Shown here piece after piece: positions 36,746 through 48,966 of a DNA stretch of 64,000 bases (the first letter of the stretch is position 1; each line of letters opens with the position of its first letter). The DNA is from Monosporascus cannonballus (taxonomy: Eukaryota > Ascomycota > Sordariomycetes > Xylariales): NCBI GenBank assembly GCA_004154925.1, contig QJNS01000133.1:148376-212375 (forward strand), read 5' to 3'. Below the pieces are notes generated by a model. It searched no databases. It saw only the letters and a list, made by a program, of their open reading frames with translations, and was not told the DNA's origin. The translations under genes and the position numbers were made by a program.

Positions 36746-39700
36746 ATGGCGGGAGTGCATTTGAATGGTGGCCAGGCTGTAAACGGCAGCCAGGGGTCTT
36801 TGCCCACCCAGGGGAAAGGTGATACCAGGAGCGAGACGAAGAGAGAGCCTATCGAAGCTACTCCATCAGAAGTCGAAAATACCGAGTCCCTTCCAGTTAG
36901 CAGCCCTCGCAGTGATGAATATGCCGTCAAACACCCTGAGACGGTGTTGTCCACGCGGACGACCAGGGTGGTTGAAACAGCTAAAAAAGTGGAACGGAAG
37001 ATTGTTTACGAGGTGGAAGACGTCGAGGGCAATCACTTCGAGCGGGTTGATCTACAACGTTATCTTGACCATATTGGTGATGAGCGTGAGAAACATATGC
37101 CGTACCGTGGCAGCCAGTAAGTTGTACCTTCATGACATCACGCCGCTTGGTGCCGGTATGAACACAATCGTGTCTCATTCCTGCCTATGGGCCCCTAGCC
37201 ACTATAACACACAATTCGCTACCCTCTTCGCATGACGAGTTAGTGGAAGTAATTGCAACTAACTGCTCAATGCCAGATGGGATCGTGTTTTGAAGGAAGC
37301 CGAGTTCTTCGGCCTCATGCTCGCCGACTTCGCAGCCGAAGTGAGCAGCTTCGTCCCCAACAGCGTGGAGATACAAGACACTGCGTTGGCAAGCTGTTAT
37401 CTCTTGCTCGAGGTAAGAAGACCCAGAGTGTCTATGGCCGCAGCATTGTGGGCGCCTGCTAACGATCTATAGTTTGGCTGCGATCAAGCCGCGGCCCTGG
37501 AACCCACTTTCAACACACTCTATGAACTTGGTCAGATGCTCAGCCATCTACTTCAACTCCATGACTTCTATATGTCAACTGAGTCCATCAAACGTGGGAT
37601 CGGTGATCTACTTAACCATCTCGTGCATCTGGTTGGCAGTGTCGCAGTAGTGTACCGTCAACGGATCAATCGCTTGTCAGCTCACTCAGTAACAATTGAC
37701 TTCAACGCCGAGTTTGGGAAACATATTGAAATGATATGGCAGAAACGGCAGGACATACTCAATTCCGTTTGGACGTTCAAGCTCGGTAGCGATTACTCTG
37801 ACACGGATGTCACTTCTCTCCATCAGAAACTGGAGTTCGCCACGACCCATATCACCTCTCGCATCTATGCCAGAATAGCTTCTAGAAGAGCTCGGGCTGA
37901 GCGAACTTGCGAGTGGTTTGAAGACGATCTCATTGACTTTGTTGACAGCGATGACAGCCTGCTGGCGGTAACTGGCAGCGCGGGGTGCGGCAAGAGTATG
38001 CTAGCTGCCTGGGTACGAGAGCGTCTGGAACGTCCGATCGGCTACTCGCAGCAAAAGCATGAGACGATCGGGTACAGTTTCTGTAAGCGCCCTACAACTC
38101 AAGGGTTTACGTGATTTTGATCTAACGTGGTGTAGCAAGTGACAACTTGGAGAAGGCGACAGCTGTCGCTTTCCTCCAAAGCCTGCTGTCACAGTTGCTT
38201 TACGTAGATGTGGGCGACACAGACCTATTCCACCAACTGTCGGGTATCTTCGCCGAGTCCAAGGGCCACAATGCATCCAAAACCCTTGAGAATGATCTCT
38301 GGAGAGCGTTAGACTCAGGTCTAGCGACTCTCGACAAGAGGGGCGTCACATTGACGATCATTGTGGACAGCCTCGACGAGACCGTCGGAGGAGTTCAGAA
38401 AGCTTCTGAGATCTACAAGCGGCTTTACCAGAGTGTCAAACAATTGTCGACGAGGGCAGTCACTTTCTCTCGCCACCTCTCGCACCTGGGTGAGGTCACA
38501 GGGCGGCACCTGGTTCTTACACCTGACCACAACCGGGAAGATATTAGGGCCTATCTTCACGAAAATCTCAGCAGGGTTGACGCCTACATGAAACAGAGCG
38601 AAGCGAATCAAGTTGCTTTGGTGAATCTTCTCACCACTCGAGCAAAGGGCTCCTTTCTCTTTGCATATCTGGCATTGGAACTTCTTCGTACCGGACTGGA
38701 TTTCAACACCTACCACAAAACTATTGAGAGTATCAAATCCGATACTAACGGGATCCTAGAGGAACTGGTTGCTAAGGTCAATCTCAAAGATGCCAAACTG
38801 AACAGACTATTCAGCTTCATAGCCGTGGCTGAGCGACCTTTAACTGTTGGCGAGCTCGATGACCTCTTGCGCGTGGACCTGGCGAAGAGGTCGCTTGCTC
38901 CCAGTGTCGATATTCGAGCGCTCCTACCGGAAACTAGGGGCCTCGTCGTGGAACACAGCGGTTTTGTTCGCTTCAAACACTCCGTCATCCGAAGTTACGT
39001 GGTCGGCATTTCCGGCAAGTCACTCCCATCGCTGGAGGATGCCCACCGGCAACTCGTAATGGCCATGCTTCTCTTTGCCAAATCTGTATTCTTGCAGCAA
39101 TACGAGCCATCATTCGAGACCCCGGGCGAGAATATCGTCCAGCACGCCCTACGCTCTCACTCTATCAACCGGTATATTCTCGAGAAGTGGATTTACCACT
39201 TCAAGCTCTCATCGTTTCAGAGCCCCAAGGGCGAGCTGATTCTGACATCTGACTTCAAGAATATCTTCCCAAATTCCACCTTCTTCGTCCTGCTGGAATG
39301 GTCTATCACCCAGTCGAGACTCTCGGTAGTCGAGTCGATTCAATGGCATGAACTAGCGCTCAAGATCCGCTTTGCATGCTTTGAAGAGAAACATCCATCG
39401 GTACTTCAGAGCCTCGTCATTCTCGGAAGCCTCTACCGAATGCAGTCCAATGTTGAGATGATGGCCGAGTATTTTTACAGAGCTGCTATCCTAGGTCGAT
39501 CAATCCTTTTCGAATTCAGTCCCTTGGTTGTTACATGCACCAAATTCTTCCTCCGCTCCACCGAGAAGATCGAGTTCACTGAGCGAACTACCATCGTCTC
39601 TTACCGTGAAGAGATGATACGGTACATCATAGAAGTGTACAAAACCCAGTACGGTGCTCAGAGCGATGCCGTTATTCGATGGTACAAGAAGCTCGCCAAG

Positions 39701-42700
39701 CTTTACATGGATATCCACGAAAAGAAAAAGGCAGCGCTCGTTTATAAGGAGTTGCATGAGCTCATAATCATTCGACACGGCCGGCTATCCGACGAGGGAA
39801 GAGATGTAGCACGAGAACTAGCTGAGCTGCAAGTTGTTCTGCAAAAAGAAGAGCCCCAGCAAGTCAGCGAGCCGTACGGCAGACTTCTTCTGGAGGAGGC
39901 CAGCGAAGAGATGGATATGGCAGATGGACTGAGAATAACGATCATACTCAACCTCGCAGAGTCTTACGAAGCAGAAGGGAAGCTTCTCCTGGCGGAGAGA
40001 TTGTACATCACCCTGTGGCGCCGCATCTCTGAGGTTATTCGTTCACAGACTAGCACTGAGCTGAAGCTGGTGCAGATCAACATTGCGCTCAAGTACGCTT
40101 ATTTCTTAAAGCGATTGAAACGAACCGAAGAAGCTTCCAACATCTTGATCTGTGTTTGGGCTGAGTACGAGAATCAGCAAGTGGAAACGGAGAGCATCAT
40201 CGTCCGGCTGAAGGAAATCAGCTTGCTCTTCAAATCCTTTGGCATGGCCACAGTGTCTCTTTCTATCCTCCGGCGCGTATGGGGGTGGTATAAGGAAAGG
40301 AAGATGATTGACAGCGAAGAAGCTATTTCTACGACCGTCACTATCACCGAAGTCGTCGAGGAGAGCATTGTCACTGTTACAGAGACAACTACCACGACCA
40401 CGGTAACCGAAAGCCTTGTCCACGAAGTATTCGAGACCATATATGCAAGCAGCCAGAGTGGGAAGATCACCCAGAACTTCTACGGGGCCAGTTCAGCGCT
40501 AGTCAGCCTTCATATCAAACACAAGAGGTGGAATGAAGCGGAGATCGTTCTTCGCAGATCCTTGGAGCTTGTGTGGAAAGACGTGCTAACGAACGACGAG
40601 AAAATCATGATCAAAGGAAGCTTCATCTCTGAGAGAATCCAGGCCGCCACACGTCTCGCCATCTGTTACGAACGCCTGAAGATTTACGAGATGGCTGAGC
40701 AGATCTACATCAACCTATACCGTGCGTGTCTTACGTCGCTGGATGCCAAGGACGTGTTCCTCAGGAACGCCTGCGTCAAACTCGTCGGTTTCTACGAGGA
40801 GCGTCACCGCCATGAGAAGGCCATTGAGGCCTACACTCGACATTTGCAGCATTATCACAAGCACCTCGGCAGGAGCCACGCGTTTACAGTCCAGATACTG
40901 TACAAATTGGCGTCCCTTCACTTGCTTCTCGGGCAACAGGAGGCATATGACTACTATGGCGAGATTGTGACTATTCACACCAAGGATGGTGTAATCCATC
41001 ATGACGCCTTCGACGCAGCCCGGATCGTGTTCGAGTATCGTCGCGAGCGAAAGCACTGGGCGGAGCTGAAAGCTCTGTGCTCTGTCCTGTGGAAGACGGT
41101 AGTGCACAGCCACCAGCAAATCATTGTGTCGGAGGAATTCATGCAGAGTCTGTATGAGCAGTACTCGTACGTCCTCGAGACCCAGGCCTCGGTCGAGTTC
41201 TCTGTACTTTACAAGCTCGCTGTCGAGTACCGTGAGACCGTGAGGAAGATCTTCAGCGCGGAAGCCGAAATCATCATCATGGCCGATATTGCACTCGCCG
41301 AAATTTGCGAGAAGAGCGAAGAACACCACGACGAGTCGATCTGCATCTACGAGGAGATCATAACAAAGAAGAGGACCGTGACCACTGTCACCGAGACGAA
41401 GGTCCATACTATCAAGAAGCGGCTGTCCAAACTTTACGTCACCGTTGTTACTAGTGGAAAGAAGACCGAGACGCAGACGGTGGAGCGTGGCATCACGGTA
41501 ACGGTTGAGATCTATGAGCAGCTGAAGACCGAGCTAGGCTGGTGGCATGAAACGACACTACACCGGCTAATGGAGTTGGTATTACTCTACCAAAGGCTCA
41601 ACACCGAGAAGTCACGAGTCACAATTACCACCCTGCTGCAGGAGTCCGTCATCAAGATCATCACGACTGTTTCTGATACGATGACTCTCTACAGGGTTGC
41701 CATAACACTAGCATCCATCTACAAGACCGTCGGACAGGAACACCAAGCAGAAGCTCTCCTCCACCAAGTGCAGTTCCTGATTCTCTTCCCTGGTTTCGAG
41801 ACTGGTGAGCAGATCACCGTCAAACTGGACGCCAAGGTCGGTAGAGTGGTCCTGGTATTCTTCACAGCCTTCGAGGAAGAAATCAATGCCGGAGCAAAGG
41901 GAACAATCACATTCTCGCAGCTGATGGCCGATCTCCTCCTTGAGACCATTCTGTACGAACAGTACACGACGGTAATCACGTCGAAGTCCACGGAGTTCAA
42001 GGTGGTACTCGAGCACGCGGCACGCCTCAGATGTCTATGGGTCAGTCGCGGCCGCGTTGGTCTCGTGAAAGTGTTGGACCAGAAGCTCTTCGCTCTGTTC
42101 ACCGAGCGTTACTCCAAGTATCTCGGCTCGCATGCCAACAATACCAATGCAGTATTCGACTTGTACGAGGCCTTGCTCTTCGAAATTGGAGATGGCGCCT
42201 CGGCAGACCGAACTACATCCCTTGATTTCGGCTTGATAACTTGCAAGGCCGTCAACGCAGCGGTGCGGAAGTTCATGGTAGACAAGAAGGACATGTCTAG
42301 AGCCCATGCAGTGGCAGAATGCGGGTTCCAGTTCGCTGACGCCCAGCGCTTCTACCACGAGCATCGGTGCGGCGTGGTCGGATACCGGCTGGCAGAGATG
42401 CTTGCTGGTCGCGAAGTCCCGACCTGGAACACAGCCGACGCAGCTGCCAAGGAATCGCTGCTCGGTACCAGCCGCCGCGTACTTCAGACAGTCCTCATCG
42501 CGCTTCGCGAGGCCAATGTCGATATCGTGCGGCTGCGCTTCGAAGACCTGTCCAGTCTCATCAGCTTGCTGGGCGAACAAAAGAATTACACTGAACTTGA
42601 GGTATGCTCCATCCTTCCTTTTCTTCTAATCCTGGCCACCCCTCAGGCTTTCTTGACCCACTCGCTAACTATTCGAGCAGACTCTCCTTACCATCCTGTG

Positions 42701-43340
42701 GCGCTCTCGCGAGGTGCAGCGCGGCTGGAGTACCGACACTGTGCTGCAGGTCGGCTCCTGCCTCGTCGACGCACACGTCTTCGCCGGCCACCCCGACGCC
42801 GCCATCAACCTCTGCAACACCCTGTACTACAACGTCCGCCAGTCGCGCGGTGCGCTCGACCCGCACGCCCTGGACCTCGCCAACCGACTCACCATCCTGC
42901 TCAAGCGCGCGGGCCGTCTCCGGGACGCGGGGCACGTGCACGTCGACGCCGTCCGGGACCTCTTCAACCACCGGACCGACGGCACCGCCAATGGCGGCGG
43001 GGAGGACAACGAGCGCCTGCGCGCCGCCGCCGAGACACACCTCGACGGCATGCGCAGGAGCGGCTGGGCCACGAGGGTGTCGGGCGGCACGCGCATCGCC
43101 AAGGCGCTGCAGAGCCGCCTGCTGGGCAAGTACGGCAAGCTGAACGTGCCCGCGGTCGAGCAGTGGAGCGCGCCCGACGAGAAGAAAGAGCGCGAGGTCG
43201 CGTACCCGGGCTCGGCGCAGTGGACGCTGAGGGGACCCGAGAAGAAGACCACCAAGAGAGACTCCATCGGTGTCGCGAAGGAGCACTGGGGGCTCGGATA
43301 CCGGGCTTGGAAGCCGGCGGAGGTCCGGCTCGTGAAATAA
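36746..43340 (+). CDS. NACHT-domain STAND (NLR-like) protein with helical-repeat C-terminus, five exons
   Basis: I join 36,746-37,116, 37,277-37,412, 37,473-38,082, 38,136-42,601 and 42,681-43,340. The exons stay in frame for 2,080 residues, and introns 1 and 3 show CTAAC-type branch sites before AG. Residues 1-110 are polar and low in complexity. About 125-325 is a helical region resembling the DUF7708-type domain often found before fungal NACHT domains. Walker A is GSAGCGKS at 337-344; Walker B is IIVDSLDE ending at 454. A winged-helix-like segment follows (LFSFIAVAERPLTVGELDDLL). The remainder to about 1,750 is helical, TPR-like, with Thr/Val-rich inserts near 1,105-1,140 and 1,453-1,500. 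Known relatives are ATP-switched receptors in fungal self/non-self recognition and immunity; this protein's ligand and output are unknown. It is the first intact gene beside the AT-rich block. Confidence 0.85.
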
Positions 43341-44399
43341 TCGTTTCTGGTTTTCGCTATTGGAGGGAGAGTACCAAAAGTTACCAATGGCTTCTTATGT
43401 ATGTTTCATGGCCGAGATTGAAAATAGCTGGGAGGATCTGGACATTTGCTCGCTGTTTTCCCTTTGTCGAATACGGCCGACTGCCTAGGGCCTACCGGTA
43501 GGCTTGTTGACTACTCATCATTACTTACCCTTCTTATGTACTAACTCTTATGTTTGTATTGCTCCTAATCATCAAATCTATGGCTTAATAAATATTACTA
43601 CTACTCGGGTTTACGTTGCCACGCTGGCCTCTAGTGGATGCCTCTGTATCATTTGCTGGGTACTTATAACGTACACACCCATGAGTCTTTCATCACCATT
43701 CGCTAACTAGATGCAGTTTCTGTCAAAGATTTTTGATACGCGCTAGGCTCTACCTTAATTGGTCGGTATAGAGAAGATGAAGACAAGGCAACTATAGCGA
43801 GGCGATGGTCGTCTTACCCCTATTTGGCCCCTATTCCACATATTCCCCAGACCCACCTTATGTCACTCGTAGCCTTCCGTGTTAATCCGGAAGTAAGGCC
43901 CCGTCACTATATAAACGTAACGAGCGGGATAGCCTCGCCATTCAGATTTAGCGAAACAATAACACTGAGTGAGGGGGATAAAAGCCGAAGATTGAATTGG
44001 GGAGATGGTAGGAGAGCTTGATTCGATGAGGCTATTGGTGCTCAGGTATCTATCCTGCTTTGCGTGGGCCCGACCGACACCCGGAGGCCCCAAACTTACT
44101 CTAGTGCTAGTCATAACCCTTGACAATATTCTCCAACTTTGTGGAAACCGTTTACTCCATACATCTCCAACCTTTTGGAGCAGTCACACTTCCCCAAAAT
44201 CTCCACGAAGTCGTCTGTTTACAATTACGTAAGAACGGTCTTCCCCAACAGCCCCTGTATAATAGCCCGTCACGCCATGCATATATCAAGCCAAGCCGGG
44301 TACATATACCTGAGTAGACTTTCGACCGAGTACCGCTTCATACCGGTACAAATCAACCATAAAAACGGGACTGGCAAACAATAGTGCACGAGAAGGTGA
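43341..44399. other. Intergenic, no gene seen
   Basis: This stretch holds the 3' untranslated region of the NACHT gene and spacer sequence. The open frames are under 90 codons, overlap each other and contain no recognisable motif. Confidence 0.5.
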
Positions 44400-45360
44400 A
44401 AGCAGCCCCTCCTGCCGCACGCGCACGCGACGGGGCCAAAACCGATCAATATCGCGGCGGCGCTCGAGCTGCTGGGGCTGCCGCGCCATCAAGACGTGGG
44501 CGTTCGGCGACGACCCGGAGAAGGTGGGTCAAGGGCGCGCGGCTCCTCGCCATCAACGAGAACGGCCGCGTGCCGGCGCTCGAGGACCCCGACACGGGCG
44601 TCGTGAGCTGGGAGAGCTGGGAGAGCGGCGCCCGCACGAACCACCCACGGCGCGTGCACGATGCCGACGGCGTCGCCATGGGCCCAAAAGGAAAAGGCGA
44701 GCGGGAGAGGGCCGGCTTTGATGAGTGGGAGTTCTTCCCGCTCACGGCGTGGGGCCCCATGACGGGGCAGACGAATTGGTATCGGCGAGTAAACCGATTG
44801 CGACCCGCCCCGCGTGATCATGGGATGATAGAGTTAGGGAATGTGTGCATATGTGTGTGTGCTGATATGATGGAGTGCTGTACACACTCCAACGCCGTCA
44901 AGAATAAGGGTGCGCTGAAGCGCGACGTGGAGCAGACGGAGCGCTGCTGCGGTGTTCTCGAGGGGCAATTGACCAAGACAGACAGCAAGAGGTGAGTAAA
45001 CTACCTAGCCACTTCCTTATCTCCTGTGCAGTTGCGGGCATGCCCTGAAAAAAAAAAGAAAAAGAAATGATACAGGCCCAACTCCATGGGTTTCTTCATG
45101 GGGGGACCCGTGATCCTGCTATCAATCTCACCACCGGCGGAAACTACCCCCCCGGGGTGATTCTCAGTTAGCCGACTAGAGAATCCGAACAGCATCCTGC
45201 CCGGCGGCATCACGGCGGTAGACCTCCATTAGGAGCCGTGGATCCGCCAGCACAGCTTCGCCCAGATCAACCTCGATCCGTTCCGGATAATAAAGTAATG
45301 GTTAGAGCATAGGGGCGAGCTGTCGGCGATCCGGAATGCCTACAAGAAAGGTCAAGGAAG
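44400..45360 (+). pseudogene. Glutathione S-transferase pseudogene (Ure2/fungal GST type)
   Basis: GST segments appear in order but in different frames. GPKPINIAAALELLGLP lies near 44,435-44,490, then KTWAFGDDPEKV in another frame, then LLAINENGRVPALEDPDTGV near 44,546-44,605, the classic thioredoxin-fold stretch that binds glutathione. FFPLTAWGPMTGQTNWYRR (about 44,730-44,790) matches the start of the helical domain, and ALKRDVEQTERCCGVLEGQL (about 44,915-44,975) its middle. A GTGAGT donor follows at 44,993. A decayed last part (AQINLDPFRII, then a stop) is readable near 45,260-45,300. At least two frameshifts within 100 bp of the start, loss of sequence between the two domains and late stops make this a pseudogene. 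The longest surviving frame is 44,384-44,995. Confidence 0.75.
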
Positions 45361-45896
45361 CCCCGCAACCATAGGCCGCGACTGCTTAACATGAAAACAT
45401 GTCATAACTCATTCGATCCGGTTTCTTCGTGATGGTCCGCGAGAGAGATTGTTGAAGAAATCTGGATCGTCGCGAAGAGCCGGACGCCCTGTACTTGGTT
45501 GTTATGGCCGCGGCTCGAGGATGGCTTGTTTCGGATGACTTGCCATAGAACTAATGCGGTACAAGTTGACGTGGAAAGAGGAACGAAAGTTTGTTCATGC
45601 GAACAAGAGCATATAGAACACCTTAAGAACCATCCTAGGCATGCGAGACAGGTGCTCAATGCGTATCAATAATAGGCAGTAAGAATGCTCCCAATTCGAG
45701 CGGTATGGAGAGTTGAATTCAAGCATTCCCGGTCCTACGGGTATGCAAAAAGGACTTGAGACACGATAACTCCGCCGTCCTGCCCTGCCGTCCCTCCCAA
45801 GGAAAACGCCGTGCCTAGTTCCAGCCCTCGGGAATTCCAAAACACACCGGGAAGCCCTTAGCGCCGGTGATAGATATTCGTACACTCGTAACCCGA
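45361..45896. other. Intergenic between the GST pseudogene and atg17, no gene seen
   Basis: Only chance frames are present. The part next to 45,897 is the downstream region of atg17, which is read from the minus strand. Confidence 0.5.
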
Positions 45897-47493
45897 TTAC
45901 CGCTCTCCGGACCTGCGACCCCGTCTCATGGCCGCGGCCTGCACGACACTCCTTTCCAGGGCTGGGGTGCTGCCGGCCCCGTCATGCCCGCGCACGTTCG
46001 GGTCTCGCACGGGGACGATCTCCCACCGACACATGGGGTCGTCCATGCCCGGCCAGAGGTCGGTCGGCAGGAACTCGCCGACCTCCAGCCGGAACGCCTC
46101 CCTCTCCTTGCGGTCGACCTCGATGATCTTATCGACGCTCTCCCGGGCTTTCTTCCATATGCTCAGAACCTTATCTTCCAGCGCCTTGCGGCGCTCTACT
46201 TCGAGTATCAGCCCGTCGTACGAGCTCGCGTAGCTCTCATAGAAACCCCTGAGCACGTCCATCTCGCGCATCTTCTCCCGGATAGTCTCATGCTCCTCGA
46301 TCCACCGCTGCCGAAACTCCATCTCTGCCGCGATGTAGCTCTGTAGCCGCGATCCGATATCCTCGAGGACTCTGAACGCTTCTACTGTTGTGAGATAGTT
46401 CACCTTGACTCGATTCGTCTGCTCCTCGAGGCGGTTGAAATTCCCTTCCACCGATTGCAGCCGTTGGTTGAGTTCTTGCACCACGTCTTCCACTTCTGAC
46501 GCGTCCTGTACGACCACTTGGAGCATCTGTGCCCGTTCTTCGGGAGAGATGGGATCCAATTCTGGCATATGGGATTCCTGCTCCGCGATTACCCCCGAGA
46601 TGGACACGTCATTGCCGCCTTGCGACTGCGTGACCTCGGCAGCTTTGATTCTAGCGAGCGCTGCTCCTCCCTCGGTCGTTCGGACGGCGGTAACGCACAT
46701 ATCGAAGTGATTCGTGAGAGACGAAAGAAGCTGGGCCATGTCATGAGAGTTTGCGATCATGGAGGTGAGAAGGTGAGATAATGGTGGGTCGGCCGAAGAG
46801 GCCGAGGGGGACGGCATCGAAGGCGCAGAGGACAGGGTCTTATTGAGGGTTCTCAGATCTGTGTCGAACCGGAGCAAGTCTCCATCGAACGATGTTTGGG
46901 TACCCTATATGCGCCATGGATTAGCACCACCGTCGCCCAGCGGGTCACATGCGCTTGGAGATTTCGTAGTAGCTTACTTGTAACGCCGCGATGTTCTCCT
47001 TCAATGCGTTTCTCATGGTGTGGACCTGTATCTCGTCGACGAAATCAAGTAGACTCTTCTTCTCTTCGCCATCCGGCCTGAAGGCGCTTTCCACGGTGCG
47101 GCCGCGGAGAACATTGATAGTATCCTCGAGACGGCCGTTCGTAGCGTCGAGGTCCTTGATGACCTGTTTGAACTCGCGTTTCCCGCTATCGTACGTCCGA
47201 TTCAGACTCCTGCGTACTCGGAGAAGCAAGCGGACTTGTTCGCTGATGCCGCGCCGTAAAAACTGGGCCTGCGCTGAGAGGATGACGGACTCCTCGTGGG
47301 CCTGGCGGGCGAGGTGGACGAGATCGTTGGCACGGAGGACGAGACCCATGGAGGAAAGAGACCGTTTGGCCTCGAGGAGAAGCTGAACTAGGGTCTCGAC
47401 AGAAACCGAGTCTTCGTGTTCAGAAGCGGCGTGGGTTGAATGTTGCCGCAACGCCGACTGGGCCGACGAGGCTGAGCTGTTGGTGGAAGCCAT
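45897..47493 (-). CDS. atg17: Autophagy scaffold protein Atg17, two exons
   Basis: Exon 1 runs from the ATG at 47,493 to 46,978, a 73-bp intron follows (GTAAGC to CATATAG), and exon 2 runs from 46,904 to the stop at 45,897. The product has 507 residues. It matches the fungal Atg17 family, e.g. LVQLLLEAKRSLSSMGLVL near residue 36, LNRTYDSGKREFKQVI, and SFDGDLLRFDTDLRTLNKTL across the splice junction. Most of it is long amphipathic helix, as expected for the crescent-shaped coiled-coil dimer. Atg17 scaffolds the Atg1 kinase complex with Atg13, Atg29 and Atg31 at the phagophore assembly site during starvation. The reading frame is open upstream to an ATG at 47,553, but MAST at 47,493 fits the family start better. 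This is the one clear core gene here. Confidence 0.95.
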
Positions 47494-48456
47494 GTTGAAT
47501 GGAGGACTGCGGTTTTGCAAACTTGATGGATTTTGGAGCAGAAGTAAAACCAAATTACATTAAACTTCTACATGGTGGTCACCGAGTTACCAAAAGACAA
47601 AAAACCGGTGATTGGAAATAGGAAGAAGGAAAAGAAGTTGGAGAAGCTCGGTTGGCTCGAACAGCGGTCGTGTGTTGTTAAGGTGTACGCAGTAAAGGTG
47701 ATCGATCCCCCCCGGAGCGCTGACGACGTGACCTGCATGGAGCCTTAGATCATCGGCACCTGTACCCCTGTACTGCACCGGTTTAAACCCGTACAGGTAG
47801 ACGGAGCGCGCTAGCACCCACCATAACAGGGGTCACATATGGCGATTGGGCTGGGGGAAGCTGGCGACCTTCAGGGGCCCATGGGGACGCTACTACTACA
47901 TGTACGTGCTGTACGTACCTAAGCAGTCCCCAAATGGCTTTAGTGTGATCTTAATTCAAAGCTGAGCATCCGGTACCCACCCAACTAAGTACCTACGGGA
48001 GGTCCTGAAAAGGAAGACCACGCAATATTGAATACTCATCAAATGCTAATAGGATCCAAGGTCGATCATGTAGTTACCTGCGATGAGCTCTCTCTGTGAG
48101 GAGGGAGTTAAGATGGTGGCTCTATTTAAGTGCTTATTGAGCTCCTTATCTCTACTTAAGTACTAAATAAAGACAAAATGACTCTGGATCTACCGTCCCA
48201 CTAAAGGATGCAACGCCAAGGGGGGTATTGATGTGCTCTGCTTCGGACGCATATCGGAGAGCATAACATGCATGAGTCGAGGGTAACGGGTTTTAGTAGG
48301 TACGCGGTTAACACCTGTACTTACAGGTATTGCCTATGAAGTTCATTTGAAGTTCATTTCATGTTTCCTTATGTCGGAGGCACGGAAGTCCTGGAAATGC
48401 TAACGTGCTTGGTGCACCCTACAAGTGCTGCTTGCGGAAAGTCGGTAGAGAGGGTA
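47494..48456. other. Intergenic: atg17 promoter region and spacer
   Basis: No coding region is supported over about 960 bp. The part next to 47,493 must hold the atg17 promoter. I see no defined transcription-factor site strong enough to list. Confidence 0.5.
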
Positions 48457-48705
48457 TCATGCCGTAGCTAACATCTCTCCAACGCTCTCCACGACTTCGT
48501 CCGTCTTCGTCACCAGGCTACAGTGGGCGTCCTGCTCCGAAATCCTCAGTTCGGCTCCGGGGAGCAACGCCACAACCCTTTCTGCCATGCCAAGAGGACA
48601 ATTGACGTCCTGTTCACCATGCCACAACGCCTCCTTGACGCTACTCTTCATCGCCGGTCGCCCGTGGGTCACGTCGGCCTCCCATGCGGCGCGGTCGGGG
48701 CGCTA
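48457..48705 (-). pseudogene. C-terminal relic of an alpha/beta hydrolase
   Basis: The minus strand encodes about 70 residues ending at 48,457 that match the end of alpha/beta-fold hydrolases. ALWHGEQDVNCPLGMAERVV carries the acid-residue loop (HGEQD) and AELRISEQDAHCSLV the catalytic-His loop (DAHCSL). The nucleophile half of the enzyme is missing, and upstream on the minus strand the sequence stops resembling coding DNA within about 60 bp. I read it as a truncated gene. The ATG at 48,672 is incidental. A last exon of a spliced gene is possible but no upstream exons were found before the next gene at 48,967. Confidence 0.6.
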
Positions 48706-48966
48706 CACAAGACAGGGAGGCTTAAATATTTCATTTTCACTTCATGCTTGCACAATCACTCCCAGCATTGCAATTATGCAGTCAAGCGAATGTGGTGACA
48801 GATATCAACCAATCGGAATTATGATCATTAGCCCCATCTCAGACAGGGGTTCTATTAACTGAGAAATATGGGGTTCAGGGGCAACTCATGACTCTCATAG
48901 CAGATAACATATGGGCTGTAGAACGTACCTACGAAGTACTAACAAGTCCCTTCTACGTAATTCACA

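Noticed and set aside
36547..36954. 135-codon minus frame over the start of the NACHT gene
   Set aside because: It is the shadow of the first NACHT exon and has no motif of its own.
40715..41407. 230-codon minus frame inside the NACHT gene
   Set aside because: Antisense shadow of the large fourth exon.
42601..43501. Continuation of the NACHT frame through the fourth intron to 43,501
   Set aside because: After 42,601 the frame becomes Arg/Pro/Ala-rich without homology-like character; splicing at 42,602-42,680 gives a frame of sensible composition ending at 43,340.
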